DNA from: Acheta domesticus
Taxonomy: Eukaryota; Arthropoda; Insecta; Orthoptera; Gryllidae
Direction: 5' to 3'
DNA: 64,000 nt
Assembly: GCA_031308135.1 (NCBI GenBank)
Contig: JAHLJT010000631.1
Location: 35,077,522-35,141,521, forward strand
The position numbers and the translations under genes are program-made. The notes below the pieces were generated by a model. That model did not search any database. It was given only the letters and a program-made list of their open reading frames with translations, and was not told where the DNA came from. Shown one piece after another: positions 1-12,564 of this stretch. Every line of letters begins with the position of its first letter. Position 1 is the first letter of the stretch.

Positions 1-340
1 TCGACGTGTGTCAACCGTATTATGTAAATGTATGCAGAATCTGGCAAAATACTGAGTCATCTGAACCTATTGAATATTAATATTCGTACTTGAAGCTAGG
101 AATGCAATGCATACATATGATATAAATTAACGTAACGTATACTGTGAGGGAACGTTGTTACCGGTTAAGAGAAAATGCATATGAGAGTTGCGAGTGAATA
201 AGCGAAGAGCCTTTCAGCTTCTTACACAAGTACAGGGTCCAGCGAATTCGATTTAGGAATAGAGGCCAAAACTTAGAAAATGGAGTGTTACGTAAAATCT
301 GTTTGATAACATATTTTCTCATCTTATTGCATTTACGCAG

Positions 341-590
341 TAAAGAGAAGATATTGTAATATAGTAGCGCAAATCAGCGATATTTCTACAGAAAAACTCA
401 TATTGTCGGGCACTGATAACAAAAAAGTGGATAAATCGTGTTCCTGTACGTAGTAAATTACTTCCTCTAACAGCGTGTGTAATCAGAATCCACGTTTTGT
501 GGATCCTTGATACTGAAAAATCGATTAACGGTAAAACGTGTCTCTCGTCTCTCCAACTTCTGGTGGAACCTATGGCACTTTGATTGGAAA
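341..590 (+). repeat. Dispersed repeat family A, copy 1
   Basis: This copy shares, in the same order, several blocks with copies at 14093-14520, 36556-36960 and 53385-53697. The blocks are a GAGAAGATATTGTAAT start, a GTGGATAAATC block, a CTTCCTCTAACA block, and a TCCTTGATACTGAAAAATCG core followed by AAAACGT. It is truncated just after the core. The family is AT-rich with no open frame and I cannot assign it to a transposon class. Confidence 0.75.
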
Positions 591-949
591 ACAACGTACT
601 CAGTATTCTACCGGATTGCTAATTGTTAGGGGGGAGATTACAGATATCATGTGTCCATTGAATTTAAATATAGTAAATTGTTAGTACCAGGGACACAATT
701 AATCTTGGTGCGTCATTTATGATTTCCTCGCTGAAATGTTTATATAATGGGATCAAACTCAAGGAAATTGAAAGAGGAAAGAAAGCCATCCTCAGAACAT
801 TCTTCCGAATTTCATTCGGTTCATATAACAATTCGTCGATTATAACCCTCCCTGGAATGTTGCACGTTTCTCTTGGAGACAATTGTAAATGTATACAATA
901 CTGTATTCAAACATATTTCAAAAAGTGCCGTTGCGCAGAAGTAGTTGGT

Positions 950-1290
950 TGGCTGCGTATGGACTGCGGTGCCGGCTGATCCATCGCGTCCAGTTCGTGC
1001 CCTGGCAGTTTGACATTGGCCGGAGAGACGCTGGCGTCTGTCTCGCGGCGGATAATCCCGCGCTTCTAGGAAGCGTCCGTCTGTCGGTGGCGCGGAGCCT
1101 CCGTCCCCCCCTCTCTCCGTCCGTCGCCCCGCCCCGCCCCGCTCCTCACCGACCCCTCCCCGCCATCGCATGGAAACTCCCGAGCGGATGCAGTCCGCAC
1201 TGGCTGCAGACTGGCTGGAAGGAGTCCCGCAGCCAACGACAACGACAAGGGGGATTCAGCCGGTCCTGGGGAGGGGGGTCATCGCAGATT
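950..1290. other. GC-rich island
   Basis: An abrupt shift from AT-rich DNA to CpG-containing GC-rich DNA, with a C-rich central part (about 1095-1165). Open frames run on both strands, which is expected from composition and is not evidence of coding. It ends sharply at about 1295 in a T/A tract. Confidence 0.6.
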
Positions 1291-1439
1291 TTTGTTAAAT
1301 AATAAACTATATTTGTTATTATATTGTATATTATTTATGTACTGCAAATATGGTATTGTATAATATTATTGTTTAAATAATTACGTAATTCGAACGTTCA
1401 TAAATATTAAAATTAATGTTGCCAAATAATGAAAGGTAA

Positions 1440-1545
1440 ACGAAATCTCTAGGCCTTTTTAGGGGGGGGGGGCATGGCCACCATGCCTCCCGCCCCCTGG
1501 ATCCGCCAGTAGAGATGTAAAGGCAGCGCTGAGTCTGCGTTCGAT
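1440..1545 (-). repeat. Putative SINE-like or TE-end fragment with 10-G run
   Basis: A run of ten G is followed by a CATGGCCACCATG palindrome-like block and GGATCCGCC. A GTTCGATCCC motif near 1539 matches a Pol III B-box-like sequence. GCGGATCC next to a homopolymer G tract and a mirrored C-rich block looks like a dispersed repeat end. No complete A-box/B-box pair is evident. AT-rich DNA around it, from 1295 to 2100, shows nothing else. Confidence 0.35.
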
Positions 1546-2103
1546 CCCACGCGTTTCCATGCGTAAATTGTTGAGAAGAAATAAGCTCTTGGAACATTTT
1601 CTCTGGGTTCTTTAGTTTCTTTTGCTTCTCATTCACAATTTCACAGTCACTCATCTCATCGTAGTTGTTGCTATGATCTACTCATTTGATCACTCATGGT
1701 TTCTAATAACCTCCGAATGACTTACTTTGCCGTGCCTTATTTGCCAAAAATGTGTGAGCCAGGAGTATCGTAGCGAAGATGCTCCTGATCTGGCAGATTG
1801 ATGTGGAGCTATTCCGGGCGTGTGCATCTTATGTAAAGAAGTGGAGCAGCGTGAGCACATTGCTTCCAACCACTGTAATCATCATTGGCTGCCAGTGATT
1901 TTGTCAGTGTATTATTCAATTCATGAATAGTCACGTCACATCTCCACACTTTTTTAATCTACAGCGTCTTGTTAACTTTAATAAATCAGAACAAATAGTA
2001 TTGTCGACTTCAACTAAAATTCTGCGATACACTACACAATTCCTTTGATGTACCTCTGACATTGCATATTTAACAAAAATCTTTGTTATAATTTATTAAC
2101 AAT

Positions 2104-2275
2104 GGCGGATCTAAGATTTTTCAAGGGGGAAATCTATTGATTTAGTATCCACTAGTCTCGATTTTCCTATAAAGGATTTTTCATTTATTCAGATATATCA
2201 GTAAAATTTGTATTTGTGAAAAGGTAATCGGTTTGGGGGGGAGTGAAAACCCATGGGACCCTTCCCGCTTGGACG
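2104..2275. repeat. Possible dispersed-repeat fragment
   Basis: GGCGGATCTAAGATTTTTCA is followed by a GGGGGAAATC block and, about 120 bp later, by a G-run (GGGGGGGAGTG) and CCCATGGGACCC. This resembles the fragment at 1440-1545 (GCGGATC plus G-run) but is diverged. No termini were found. Confidence 0.35.
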
Positions 2276-2394
2276 CGCCGCGTTTTATTATTAATTCTAC
2301 TATTTGGTAAAGGAGACGAGATAGTAGAGCTTCTGGACCTCGAGAAATCATTCGCGAGTAATGACTCCATATAGTTAGCTTTGACATTGGCAAT

Positions 2395-3200
2395 CTCTTT
2401 GGATCCGCCGGCGCCCTGACGTCGTGGTGAGCCTCCGAGCGAAGGCCGTCAAAATCCCGCGCCGCCCACGTGACAGCTGCTATCAACCCCCCTCCCGGCG
2501 CCGACTTTTTATCTCTCTGCCCAGTGCCGCCGCCACCGCCCGGGGCCTGGCTGTGCGTCGCCCTGCATCTCGGCGAAGCCTTTCGCGGGCGCTCGTCAGA
2601 CGAGGGGAAGCCCCGCGCCGTGTTTGGGCGGGCGATCTCCATCGCGCGCGTGATGTGTGGCCTCCGCCGAGACGCGATGCGGCGCGTGAGTGTGCGTGCG
2701 CGTGCGCGTAGGTGCGTGCGTGCGCGGGGCGCGCTCGTTTGCGTGTGACGTACGGCCGACGGCGCGGCGCGGCGAGGAGAGACGCGTCCTCCGCTTTGTG
2801 TGCCGCCGCCGCCGCCCGCAGACGGACAGCTGCCGTCTGCGCTCGTCGCAGCGATGCGCCCGTCCCTCCGCCCCACTCTGCCCCGCCTTGCCCCCTTCCA
2901 CATCACTCCGCCTCCCCGTTCTGCCCCGCCCTCCCCCGTCCTGCTTCACCCTGCCCTGTCCTCCCCGCCCCGCTCCTCCCAGTCCCGCCGGGTCCCGCCC
3001 TCTTTGCTTTCCCTTGCACTTGCCGTTCCCTATGCCCTGCCGCAGCTCCTCCCTCCCGTCCCGCTCCATCGCTAGCCACCACACACTGCTCACATCCCCC
3101 TCCCCCCGCCTCCTCCCACACCGCTCTGACCTGCTCCGCCCCACCCCACCGCGTCACGCTGCGTGCCGCTATGTCCAGCAAAACCGACTCGTGAAAGACC
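2395..3200. other. CpG island with C-rich low-complexity tract
   Basis: About 800 bp of GC-rich, CpG-rich DNA. The first 400 bp is mixed sequence with alternating GTGCGTGCGCGTGCGCGTA (2690-2720, Z-DNA-like). From about 2860 to 3150 the plus strand is very rich in C and poor in G. Long open frames on both strands have low-complexity composition (Pro/Ser/Ala/Arg) and are not taken as genes. An island this size could hold a promoter, but no core promoter is clear. Confidence 0.7.
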
Positions 3201-3229
3201 TCGTTCCACGCGACAGAGCCAGATGAAGA

Positions 3230-4740
3230 CCTAGTCCAATCCTATGTTTGTAAGCTACCCAGTTTGTAGGTTCTCCAGTAATATCAGATATTGTTCGCTT
3301 AAGTAACGCTTAATCTTCATTTCGTTTTCTCGTTGACCACCGTTGCGCGAACGAAAACCTCGATGAAGACTGTAGGGTCTTGATCGGCTGAGAATTACCC
3401 CAAAACATCAGATGTAATTACTCACCTAACAAACAATGCACTTCTCTGTATATTTTTTCTCTTCAGGCGTTCGCGGGGCCATGCTTCGCCGGGCTACGTG
3501 GAGTTTTTTGCCTACATTGCAAAGCAATTGAAGTCCTTGAAAGTTGAATAGTTTGGTCTCTTTGTGTAGATAAGGCTAGTAGTTGCGCGTTTAACGAGTT
3601 TTACCTCGTGGCCCTCCATCATAATTGTTCTGGGGTGCAACTGTGTGCCGTATTCCTGAGCAGAATGGTGGGCGTCCTCTCGATGATGTTGCGCGACATG
3701 GGTCTGAGATACCGCTTATCTCGCAGATGGTGGCCTGGAGATACAGTTATCGCCTGTTGTGGTTTTGTTGCGTTGTTAATACCATCAGCGGAATGACGGC
3801 ATAAGCACTTGTTCCGATCTGAAATGTATTAAAGTGGCTGCGTATGCTGGATTAGAGTAGTTGGAAATGCAAATTAGTGGTCGGTGTGCAGCGATTGCGA
3901 ATGGGAAAAGAGAATTTATGTACCGCGAGCCTGAAGGAAACAACTCAGTAGCTTTGGATTATTTCCTTCGTACTTCATAGGAAATTTAGAGTAGTTTTGC
4001 TATTGTGTGACCTTTCTCAAACGCACTTTATCGTAAATGCCGGCACACAAGGATCGTCTGTATTTTGTTTAAAAAGCACTTGCCATTATTTGAACGTTTC
4101 AATAAAATATTTTTTAAATTAATGGTACTAGTACTTAAGAGCGATGTATACAGTACATTCAAAGTGTTGTACATGTTGCCCCGTTGCGTACTCGTCTTTT
4201 GCATTATGATGCACTTCTAGCATTTTTAAAATGGGTATCCGACTCATTTAATGCAATTGTTTTGAAATATTCTGGGAACATTTCAGTTGTCGAAAAATGT
4301 ATAAATCACACTGAAATTTGCCGTGAAAAAAAAGGAATTGTTTTCAAATTTTAGTCATCGTGAGCGTAGATTACTGTTGTGTTGATTGTGTTCCGCGAGC
4401 ATCCTCGCACTTTTAATTATCTGGTTTATAACATTTGCAATGAGTGAGGGGTAGCAACAATGGACGCAGTGGTAGTGACAGCTAGATTCATGTGCGTTAG
4501 AATGTTGACTCGACGTAACCAAAATTTATAACGAATTTACGAGTAGAGCAAATAAATCCTGGTTTTGAAATGAATCAACGCTTTAACAAAACAGTAACTG
4601 TACCAGGTGAATGAGGCTATTTGAAAATAAAATAACTCGACGCAAGTTGATTAACCAGATGAAAACTATCGCGAAATCACGGCCCGCCTAGCATGGTTTC
4701 ACCTAGCATGTTCGACCCGATATACATGCTACCTTTTGAC
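3230..4740. other. AT-rich DNA, nothing recognised
   Basis: No repeat, conserved motif or plausible exon was seen. A 62-codon open frame at 3608-3796 has no recognisable domain. Confidence 0.5.
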
Positions 4741-4744
4741 GAAC

Positions 4745-5335
4745 GATTCCAGAGTTTAGCAACACGGTGCTGGCACCCCAGTCAATGTGGTGCGCATGCG
4801 CACGTTCGCGAAAACTCCCGCAATCGTTCGTGAAAATGAAGCATGCAAATCGGGACTCGCGAGGAGAAAGACATTGCAGAAAGTGCCACGGGCGGCCACC
4901 AACACCTTTTCACAGCCGCCACCACCACCACCACCACCACCTCCGAGTGGACCTGTTGCGCGAGGATAATCTAAGCGATACTCGTGCAATTTTTTTCTTT
5001 TCTTTTCTTTTTTCTGAGGCCGTGGGGGTGGGGCGGGGCACCGGCGCACGCGCACGAACCCCTGGCGGGCAGGCACGCTCGGCGCGTCGGTAGCCGTGCA
5101 TCACACAGCGCGCGCTGCCCTGCGCGGCGCGGCGCCGAAAGGCTTATCTTGATTTAGTTGGCTCTTCCGCCGCGCCGCGCCGCGGGGCCGAGGGGCCTGA
5201 TAACAGGTGGGCGCGGCCGTGAGTTAGCGCGAGCGCGCGATTAGCATAAACCGTATGACGGATCGCGGCGCCACCAGCGCGGGCGAAGAGAGCGGCTGCT
5301 GCGCGGCTCCCAAGGCGAAGGAAGATCATTTAATA
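4745..5335. other. CpG island with (CCA)n tract and embedded AT-rich motifs
   Basis: It contains a CCACCACCA run (4918-4941) and a TTTTC-rich pyrimidine run (4988-5012). Its 3' half, 5100-5300, is strongly CpG-rich. CTTATCTTGATTTAG, CTGATAACAGGTG (a GATA site abutting an E-box-like CAGGTG) and CGATTAGCATAAACC stand out inside the GC-rich background. This could be a regulatory element. No coding evidence. Confidence 0.6.
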
Positions 5336-5339
5336 CTTA

Positions 5340-7550
5340 AATGTTGTCAACAGTCAGAACATTTTAATTATCTCCGGATAATCGAATTAATTGAAGAGGT
5401 CGTGGCAAGAACATGCTAGTTCGTACCTCATTAGTTTTAAGAAAAATTGCGATAATATTCTGTTGATAAGGCGCGAATTTCTCCAGCATCAATTTGAGGT
5501 CACTGCTGCAAAGTCTGGGTTTATCGATTACATACAAAGGATGCACAATACCTCACTTGCCATTGCATTCCTTGGAAACACTTTAATATTTAATAATGCG
5601 GGTAGGGTTGTGAGGCAAGTTAATAAAATTTCTTTTTTTTTTTCTAATTTTAGTTTTGATCGTCATTTGAATGTATTGTTAGATATACTGTGCCTTGTTA
5701 TATCTTGATACTGATCATGCTAGTAATGTATATTCAAGAATTACGAAAAATAAGATATTTTCGCGGAGTTTTATTTTGCTTTTTTTTGGTGCCTATTTTG
5801 ACGTAAATGACTTTTCAGTCATATTTACTATCGAAATGCATTTTTTAAATATTCATATCTCCTTCTCTTGGTTAAAAATAAACGTTTTCCCCATTTTCGG
5901 TTTTAGTATTCCCAGGAACGGTTGGAAATGCAAACCCTCTTTGTTTGAGTCGACTCATGTCGTGTCCCCAACTACTAAACCAGTGAATTATCTTGGGTTA
6001 AATTTAGATACAAAACGCAACTAGAACCAGCACATTGCAATACAAGCACAACGATGTAATGCAATTGCTAAACCCTCCCCCTATCTAATGTACTTACATG
6101 ATGCAAATCATTCATTCGCACAAAGCGCATTCGCGATCTGGACCAATGTCTCCAAAAAACAATCTTATTAAAATGCAAATATTTCAAAACAAACATTTAA
6201 TACAGATAACAAGAACTCTAGGGTTCATCAGCAACAAACTGCTACATCACGATCTGACAGAAATAGCTTACCGAAGGGCATTCATATAAAACAATTGTAC
6301 CCAAACTTAATCCTTCAAAATTAGATAAGTTAAAATTACTATGTGATAATCGAATAATATGAACCGATTATTTCGGACCCTTGGAATTTTTGTAAACGAG
6401 GGTTTACTGTAGTTCCCTAGTTCATTTTCCTAGTAGCGAATGTTAATGGGATCTTCGCAACTGACCCCTAGCACGGTCCAGAACATCCAGACGAAGTAGG
6501 TGGAAATATTAGAAATTAAAACTGTGGTTAACTCGCCTTTCTTGACTCTCAAGGCCTTACGTATCCTCGCGGTTATCCTCGCAAAATGACGTAAATAAAC
6601 AACTTCAAGAGTAAGGAAGCTGTGCCATCCATTTTTCAGATTTTGTTCTTAGAATTTATTGAGGAGTTGCCTTCTTTTATGCTCGTTTTACTTTTTAATC
6701 AGCGCTGTGCTGCAGACTACCTAATCGGTGCAGCTAATAACTTTTACAATGAAAGGTTTATGTGTTCACAGTAGCTTGGGATGTGCTTCTGAAAGGAATG
6801 CCCAAATTATTGGGTCCATTGTATTTCTCTGAAGATATCGTAATTAAGTCAAGAGATAAGAGATGAAAACAAATTCATATCTGGGATATTGTTCCAAAAC
6901 TACTGACGTAGTACTTTCTTAATGGCTGGAACCAGTTCTTTGTGTTGAAATTGAACTTAATCAATTTTGTCACTTATTTTGAGTTTCCTTCATTGATTCT
7001 TTATGAGATTGTTTGCTAGAATTCATTTGGCTGTGCGATTATAAATGTTTATCTAAACATTAAGTACTTTCGTTCTTTACAGACAACAGTGGGAATGTAA
7101 ATCAAACCAGTGGAATTACCGATGAAACCTGAAGGTAGCTGACTCATTAGTTAAGTTGTATTTTTTTCCGTTTATCGGAACTTTTGCTACAATGTACTGG
7201 AGGTAAGGCGGCACTTCACATGCAGCGCTTGAGTGCAAGCTGACAGAGCCTGGAATCTTCTCTTTTCTCCGAATAAAAAGAAAAAAATTGAAAAAGAATT
7301 CGCAGCACAGAAACGTAGGTTTGTTTGTACGACTGTAATGTTGTGCAAATCTTGTGGAAAATGTTTTGATGTGATACTGCTGTTGTAGATGTATTTTAAA
7401 ATTATGCGTGTAATGTTTGAAATGGAAGAGATTTTGGCAAGTGTGAGGATCTCATGTGTGCTGTGTTAATTCCGTTGGGAAATGTATGGGCTGTTCGCAC
7501 CTGGCCGAGCTCAATTCTAATTATTCACTTCGGCAGCCTTCGGGTGTTTA
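5340..7550. other. AT-rich DNA, nothing recognised
   Basis: Over 2 kb of AT-rich sequence with short open frames only (up to 109 codons, no recognisable product). No repeats beyond short A/T runs were seen. Confidence 0.5.
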
Positions 7551-7559
7551 TGTGCTCCC

Positions 7560-7860
7560 AATGTGACGAGTCTCCAGATCTTCGTGGCCAGTTCCTCCTT
7601 CTCCGCCGTTGCCAACGACGCCGCCACCGCCGCCGCTGGCGCTCTTACCCCTCTCGCCCCCGCAGTTTCCATCCTCGGCTGCGCATTTCTGCCAGTCCCC
7701 ATGGCCGCTTCCGTCGCAACCACCGTCCGCCCCCACTTCTCTCACCATCTGTGTGTGCGTCGCCACTACGACACACTCTTTCTCCCCCCCCCCGACCTCC
7801 CGCTTTCCCCGCCGCCGCCGTCGAGTATATACCACCATCCCAGCAATCCAGCAATGACCC
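7560..7860. other. C-rich GC island
   Basis: The plus strand is C-rich with CCGCCGCCG and CTCCGCC patches and an eight-C run. Overlapping open frames occur in several reading frames on both strands, which marks low-complexity composition and not a gene. Confidence 0.55.
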
Positions 7861-7959
7861 CATCCGTCTCTACAGCTCATTATTAGTGTATACGCCCACT
7901 GCTAGAATGATCGTGCGCCACCTTTCCCGTATCCACAAAAACGTACATGGACTACAGTA

Positions 7960-8480
7960 ACACAATGTCGGGAGACCGAATGGACTTGGGAGTGTGTCAC
8001 GGCTTGCGCGCTGCTCCGCAGCTGGGAGATACTTGGACTGAAAAACCCTGCGAGCCTATGTGTAAGTCGGCGCCGGATCAGACCATACCGCGGGGGGAAG
8101 ACCACCACCACTACCCGGAATTCAACATTCTTTGCATTCATTGGTAAAATCCCATAGCAGTTTGGCGCCCGGAAATAAAAATATAATTAATCAATCAAAG
8201 ACCGCCTTTGCCAGAACATCAACCACCAACTTACCACCATCCCCGATGATGTAGACGTCGCCGTCGCCGGAGCAGGCGTTTATCGGCGGCGCAGCGGGGC
8301 GTGGATTTATTGGGGCGGACGTAATTGGTCATAACTCGCCCAACTTAACGACAGCCTCGCGCGCGCGAGCACGAGGACGCGTGCGAGGGAGGGAGGGAGG
8401 GGGGCAATTACAGGCAGGCACGCGCTGGCAGACGCCGCACGCACTCGGGGTTACTCAAGGCTCCGATCCCCGAGCGCTTT
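7960..8480. other. Mixed GC-rich region with CpG island
   Basis: 7960-8200 is moderately GC-rich. 8230-8480 is a CpG island that includes TTTATCGGCGGC, GGATTTATTGGGG and CGTAATTGGTCA. These are AT-rich homeodomain-like sites in a GC-rich frame. They are followed by a (GGGA)n-like run near 8390. Confidence 0.5.
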
Positions 8481-8739
8481 TCGAATCGAAAACATCTCAA
8501 CTTCTGTTACATGGATTCAAAGAACGAGATTACCTTCTGGCTTTCTAAGCATATGAATTTGTTGTAATATCTGCCGTGCATTGAGAGTCGTGAAATTGTA
8601 TCATTGAAATCGTGTACCTCCTTTACCATTTTGTAATTGAGGTAGGTATGTAGTTGAGATTTCGAATATTAAACATTTGTTGCCAAAACATTTTTAGAAT
8701 AATTGGTTTCATATGTTTGCATTTTAACTATCATGGTGT

Positions 8740-8790
8740 TATACGCGCACGTTTTTTTGAGCTCCGGAATACCTACCCCCACTCCTGTGC
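8740..8790 (+). repeat. Short dispersed repeat, partner of 12000-12045
   Basis: GCGCACGTTTTTTTGAGCTC plus CGGAAT and CCCCAC recurs in inverted orientation at 12000-12045 as GCGCACGTTTTCTTGAGTTC on the minus strand. About 45 bp is similar. The family is unknown. Confidence 0.5.
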
Positions 8791-9549
8791 CAACATTAGT
8801 TGAATTAAGAATAAATGATAGCAACAAACGTTGTAGACAAAAATCGGATAAGCAGAAATGTTCGCTCGCGTGTAATAGAAACTATTTTGCACCGGAAAAC
8901 GGTCTACAAATTCGATGTAAAATTCCTTTTGTGAAAATAACCAAACTCCTCACTCCTCTCGCAACTAGCGAATTGAGGCCTGAAAGAAAACGGTCGCGAA
9001 TAATACACACATTTTAGTCGTTTCTAGGGCGATGAATGTGTCACTCCCAGTATTTGCGCTTGCACTTAGTGTTAGTGGAAGCACCACTCTCCCTGCAATC
9101 GAATGATTTCGAGCCAAGTGTCTTCCCAGGTTTCTGGACTGGGATCTGTGTAAGCAATGTCGTTCGTACTTCTAAAGAGAAGGAACACCAAATGTTCAGG
9201 CTGGTTTGGTCAATCGCAATATGAGTACACTCCAAGCTGCACTCAGACATATTCCATGTTCTTGCCAAAGAGTAGCCGCATATTCCTCAATTCACTCCGC
9301 CTGACTGTTCATGCTCTCTTTCGTCAGGTTACCAATTCCTTTAAATTTTGAGTTCTGCTTCCACAGGCACTTCCCAAGCACTTCCCAAGAGTATTGTAAA
9401 TTTCGTGTCAAGAAGTTCAGTTCAGGGAATCAATAGCCTGATTTGATTTAGTTCTCGTCAAGAGAAAAAAAACTGTATGTGACGTTCAGCTCTGTTACAT
9501 TTCGCGGCACCTTTGTGCGAGACGTGATGAGCGACGACCGGGGACTGCG

Positions 9550-10215
9550 CCTTATCGCGCGTTGTGCAAGGCGATCATGAGCGGCGCGCCTGAAGGCGAT
9601 AGCGGCTTCTGGGAAACAACCCGCCCGCTGCCCGCCGCCACTCGCCCGCCGCCCGCCGCCCGCCGCCCGCCGCCCGCCGCCCGCCGCCCGCCGCCCGCCG
9701 CCCGCCGCCCGCCGCCCGCCGCCACCCACTGCCCACCACCCGCCGCCCGCCGCACCCACCGCCCTCCGCCCTCCGCCCTCCGCCACCCGCCGCCCTCCGC
9801 CCTCCGCCACTCGCTCGCCACCCCCTCGCCGTGCGCCACCCGCCCGCCGTCCGCCACCCACCTCCCTCCGCCCTCCGCCGCCCTCCGCCCTCCGCCACCC
9901 ACCGCCCTCCGCCCTCCACCACCCGCCGCCCTCCGTCACCCGCCGTCCGCCGCCACCTGCCTGCCGTCCGTCACCCGCCGCTGTCCGCCGGCTTTACTTC
10001 GCCTCCGCCGTCCGCCCCCGCCGCCGGTTGTCCGCCGACTGTTGTTGGCCGCCGCGCCCGCCACCCTACACCCTGCGCCCATCACCCACTACCCGCTACC
10101 CGCCACTCGCCGCCCGCCTTGGCCACTTTCTCGCCTGCCCGCCCACCCACATTGCCCGCCCTCCTCTACTCACTGCCCTCGCACAGGCGCTCGCCCAGTT
10201 GCGAAGTGGCTGCCA
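9550..10215. repeat. Degenerate 7-bp minisatellite (CCCGCCG / CCCTCCG)
   Basis: 9630-9722 is nearly perfect CCCGCCG heptamers. They change to CCCTCCG and CACCCGC variants that continue with decay to about 10200. The plus strand has almost no runs of G, so the minus strand is G-rich and could form quadruplexes. Open frames of up to 260 codons on both strands (Pro/Arg or Gly/Arg repeats) follow from the repeat. Confidence 0.85.
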
Positions 10216-10412
10216 GAGCGAAGACCCGCGTTGCTCGATAAGCGTTTTATTCTTCTTTTTAAGTGTACTTGGATCCGCTCCCTGGTTGTCAATATGCGTT
10301 TTCCTTTCAAGAAACGGACATTCTTGGAAGGGTATCCCATATAGACATGCCCTGTTTACTTCGTGAGATTGAATTGACGACCTTATGAATGAAGTTGTGT
10401 TACCTATAGTGC

Positions 10413-10632
10413 AATTTTTCTAACTCTGCCTCTCAAGCCCCTATGGCCACGATGGAATATCACACGGCATTTCGCGTCTTTCTCCGTCGTGCCGCTAGAA
10501 GTCGCATGATCGCAAGCACAGCTTGATACGGACGCGATCATGCGATATCTGGCGGCACGACTGAGAACGTCGCGAAATACCGTGACATATTCCATCGTGA
10601 AGACAGACCTTGAGGGGCAAAGTTAAAAAAAT
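10413..10632. mobile_element. Small foldback (MITE-like) element
   Basis: Two imperfect inverted arms of about 100 bp (10413-10512 and 10530-10632) are separated by a short loop. Matching blocks on both arms include CACGATGGAATAT, GGCATTTCGCG versus GGTATTTCGCG, GTCGTGCCG and CGCATGATCGC. The ends pair TTTTTCTAACTCTGCC with TTTTTTTAACTTTGCC. No open frame encodes a transposase, so it is non-autonomous. No clear target duplication was found. Confidence 0.8.
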
Positions 10633-10639
10633 AGCAGTA

Positions 10640-11735
10640 TAGTACCAGGCATTACATGATGTTCCTGCCATCATCTGAATGATTGGTTTTCAGAAGCGAC
10701 AATGTGAAATTAGAGTCAGTACTCTTTGGTTTCCATGTCTGCTCTAGGAGCATCGCAGCCCTCGTGAAGGCACTGACCAGCGGGCAAAGAAGAGATTGGA
10801 AGAACACGTTTTCCTAGAACTTCACAGCGTGGAAGTGAACGTTCAACGGCCATCCGAGAAGGCCGCTCGCACTAGGGTGACGTGTAAAGAACGAATGTGC
10901 GATTTTATCAGGAATATTTCTGAATTCTTCAAAGCCGTGGTAAAAGTTGAAGTTATAAATTAAACGCAGTTATTTTTGCACTTCGTTAATTGAATGGAAA
11001 TTTAAAAAATCGGAACTGGATGATGATGATTGAAAAACCGACATTGAATTTATGTGTAAAATTATATAATTGACTAGAAGTTCAAGTAACGTTCAGGAAT
11101 TATAGCTGATGATTACTGATGATGGTCTTGTTCAATTAAATTCATTTTATGATGGACGACATTTTCAAGGCATGAAGGGCATGACAAAATATAGGTATAC
11201 TTAATTGGGTATATTCTTTTGTATCAAAATGCACAGTAGGATTCCCAGGTAATGAATAATACGTGGCATGTCATTGATATTATTTCCTCTTGCAGTTCTG
11301 TGGGTGCGGTGCATATTACGGTTCTATCATTCATCTCCTATTTCATGTGTTTTCGAAACCCGTAGATGGTCGACGCAACATTGTCGCATCGTCATCCTCA
11401 TCAGGGAAGACAAGCACGTTCCATCTGACTTGCCAGATGTCTTTCCACACATCAGATTAACACCCAAAAAGCGACTGCCTATAGGTCTGAATATCTAGAT
11501 CTTCAGACCTAAGAACCAGAGTAGCCTCTGCTCTGTAGATTTTGCCATGTCTAATGTATGACTTCACATGACGATGAAATGATGAAACAGTGTCAGTTAT
11601 GTGGGAGTGAAGCTAAGGGTTCAGGGATGGATGAAAAAGGTTATAACTACAACCCTGACGAAACCAGAATATGTAACCGAAAGATTGGTCGATAATTTTT
11701 TAAAATTCATTAACATAAACTCAGCGCTCTAAAAA
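10640..11735. other. AT-rich DNA with one short hairpin
   Basis: Nothing gene-like was seen. AGGTCTGAA (11484) and TTCAGACCT (11503) form a 9-bp hairpin stem with a 10-nt loop. AT-rich sequence surrounds it. Confidence 0.45.
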
Positions 11736-11771
<36 letters not shown>

Positions 11772-11790
11772 CATCATCATTATTATTATT
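11736..11790. repeat. (ATT)n microsatellite with TCA interruption
   Basis: About 18 trinucleotide units, with a short TCATCATCA interruption near 11771. Confidence 0.95.
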
Positions 11791-11999
11791 ACTCATGTGG
11801 ACAATAAGCACAGCATGCGTCGCTCGCAGAGCATGATCGCTTGGCTTTGGGCGTCTGGAAGAGAGTAACCTTAATATAATTCCAACGAACTATGCAAATA
11901 ATTTTTCTATAAATCGGAAACGAAAATATCTAGTTTTGAAAAGGTTGCTAACCTCGCAGTTTTGGTACTGTTACTCATCAGTCAACTGCTAAGCACAGT

Positions 12000-12045
12000 T
12001 AAAAAGTGGGGACGAGATTCCGGAACTCAAGAAAACGTGCGCAGT
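12000..12045 (-). repeat. Short dispersed repeat, partner of 8740-8790
   Basis: See the copy at 8740. Just downstream, CCGCATACGTC occurs twice in tandem at 12053-12074. Confidence 0.5.
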
Positions 12046-12109
12046 GTGTACCCGCATACGTCCCGCATACGTCACGTAGTTTATGTTCTTTGAAGGAAAA
12101 AAAATCAAA

Positions 12110-12560
12110 GAGCCCACTCCGCTTGTGTTGTGGGCGACGGACGGCCTGAAGTGCCCCGCAGCGGGGGCCGGCCGGCCGAAGCCGCGCACAAGAAGCGATC
12201 ACGGAGCGCGGGGCGCGGAGGCAGCCTGTTAGCGCCGGCGCTCGGACAGATTGTGGTTTATTCGCGCGGCCGCGCGACGCGACGCGACGCGACGCAGCGC
12301 TCATTAGGGCCCGCGGATGGCCTCACTTTCGGCGCGCCGCCGCAGGCTGGACGTTGCGGCGCGGTTTGCGATAAATCACGCGTTTGCGCTCGCGGAGGAG
12401 AGATCCATTAGCGCCGCGCAAGACGCATGGCTCGGCGCGCCCCCCGCGATCCAAGAGATCGTGCAATCGCAGGCACTCGTTAGCCGCTGGGGCGCCCGTG
12501 AGGTGCGACGCGTGTAGGCTTCTGGTAGTTAGGCCCGTTGCCCGTCGGGCTGCAGGTTTT
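12110..12560. other. CpG island with AT-rich putative binding-site cores
   Basis: Dense CpG, including a CGACGCGACGCGACGC tract at 12275-12297. GATTGTGGTTTATTCGC (Runx-like TGTGGTTT) and TTTGCGATAAATCACGC stand out as AT-rich cores. Open frames are present on both strands without a recognisable product. Confidence 0.6.
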
Positions 12561-12564
12561 GCCA

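Noticed and set aside
9562..10344. 260-codon Pro/Arg open frame
   Set aside because: Heptamer CCCGCCG repeat; several other frames are equally open.
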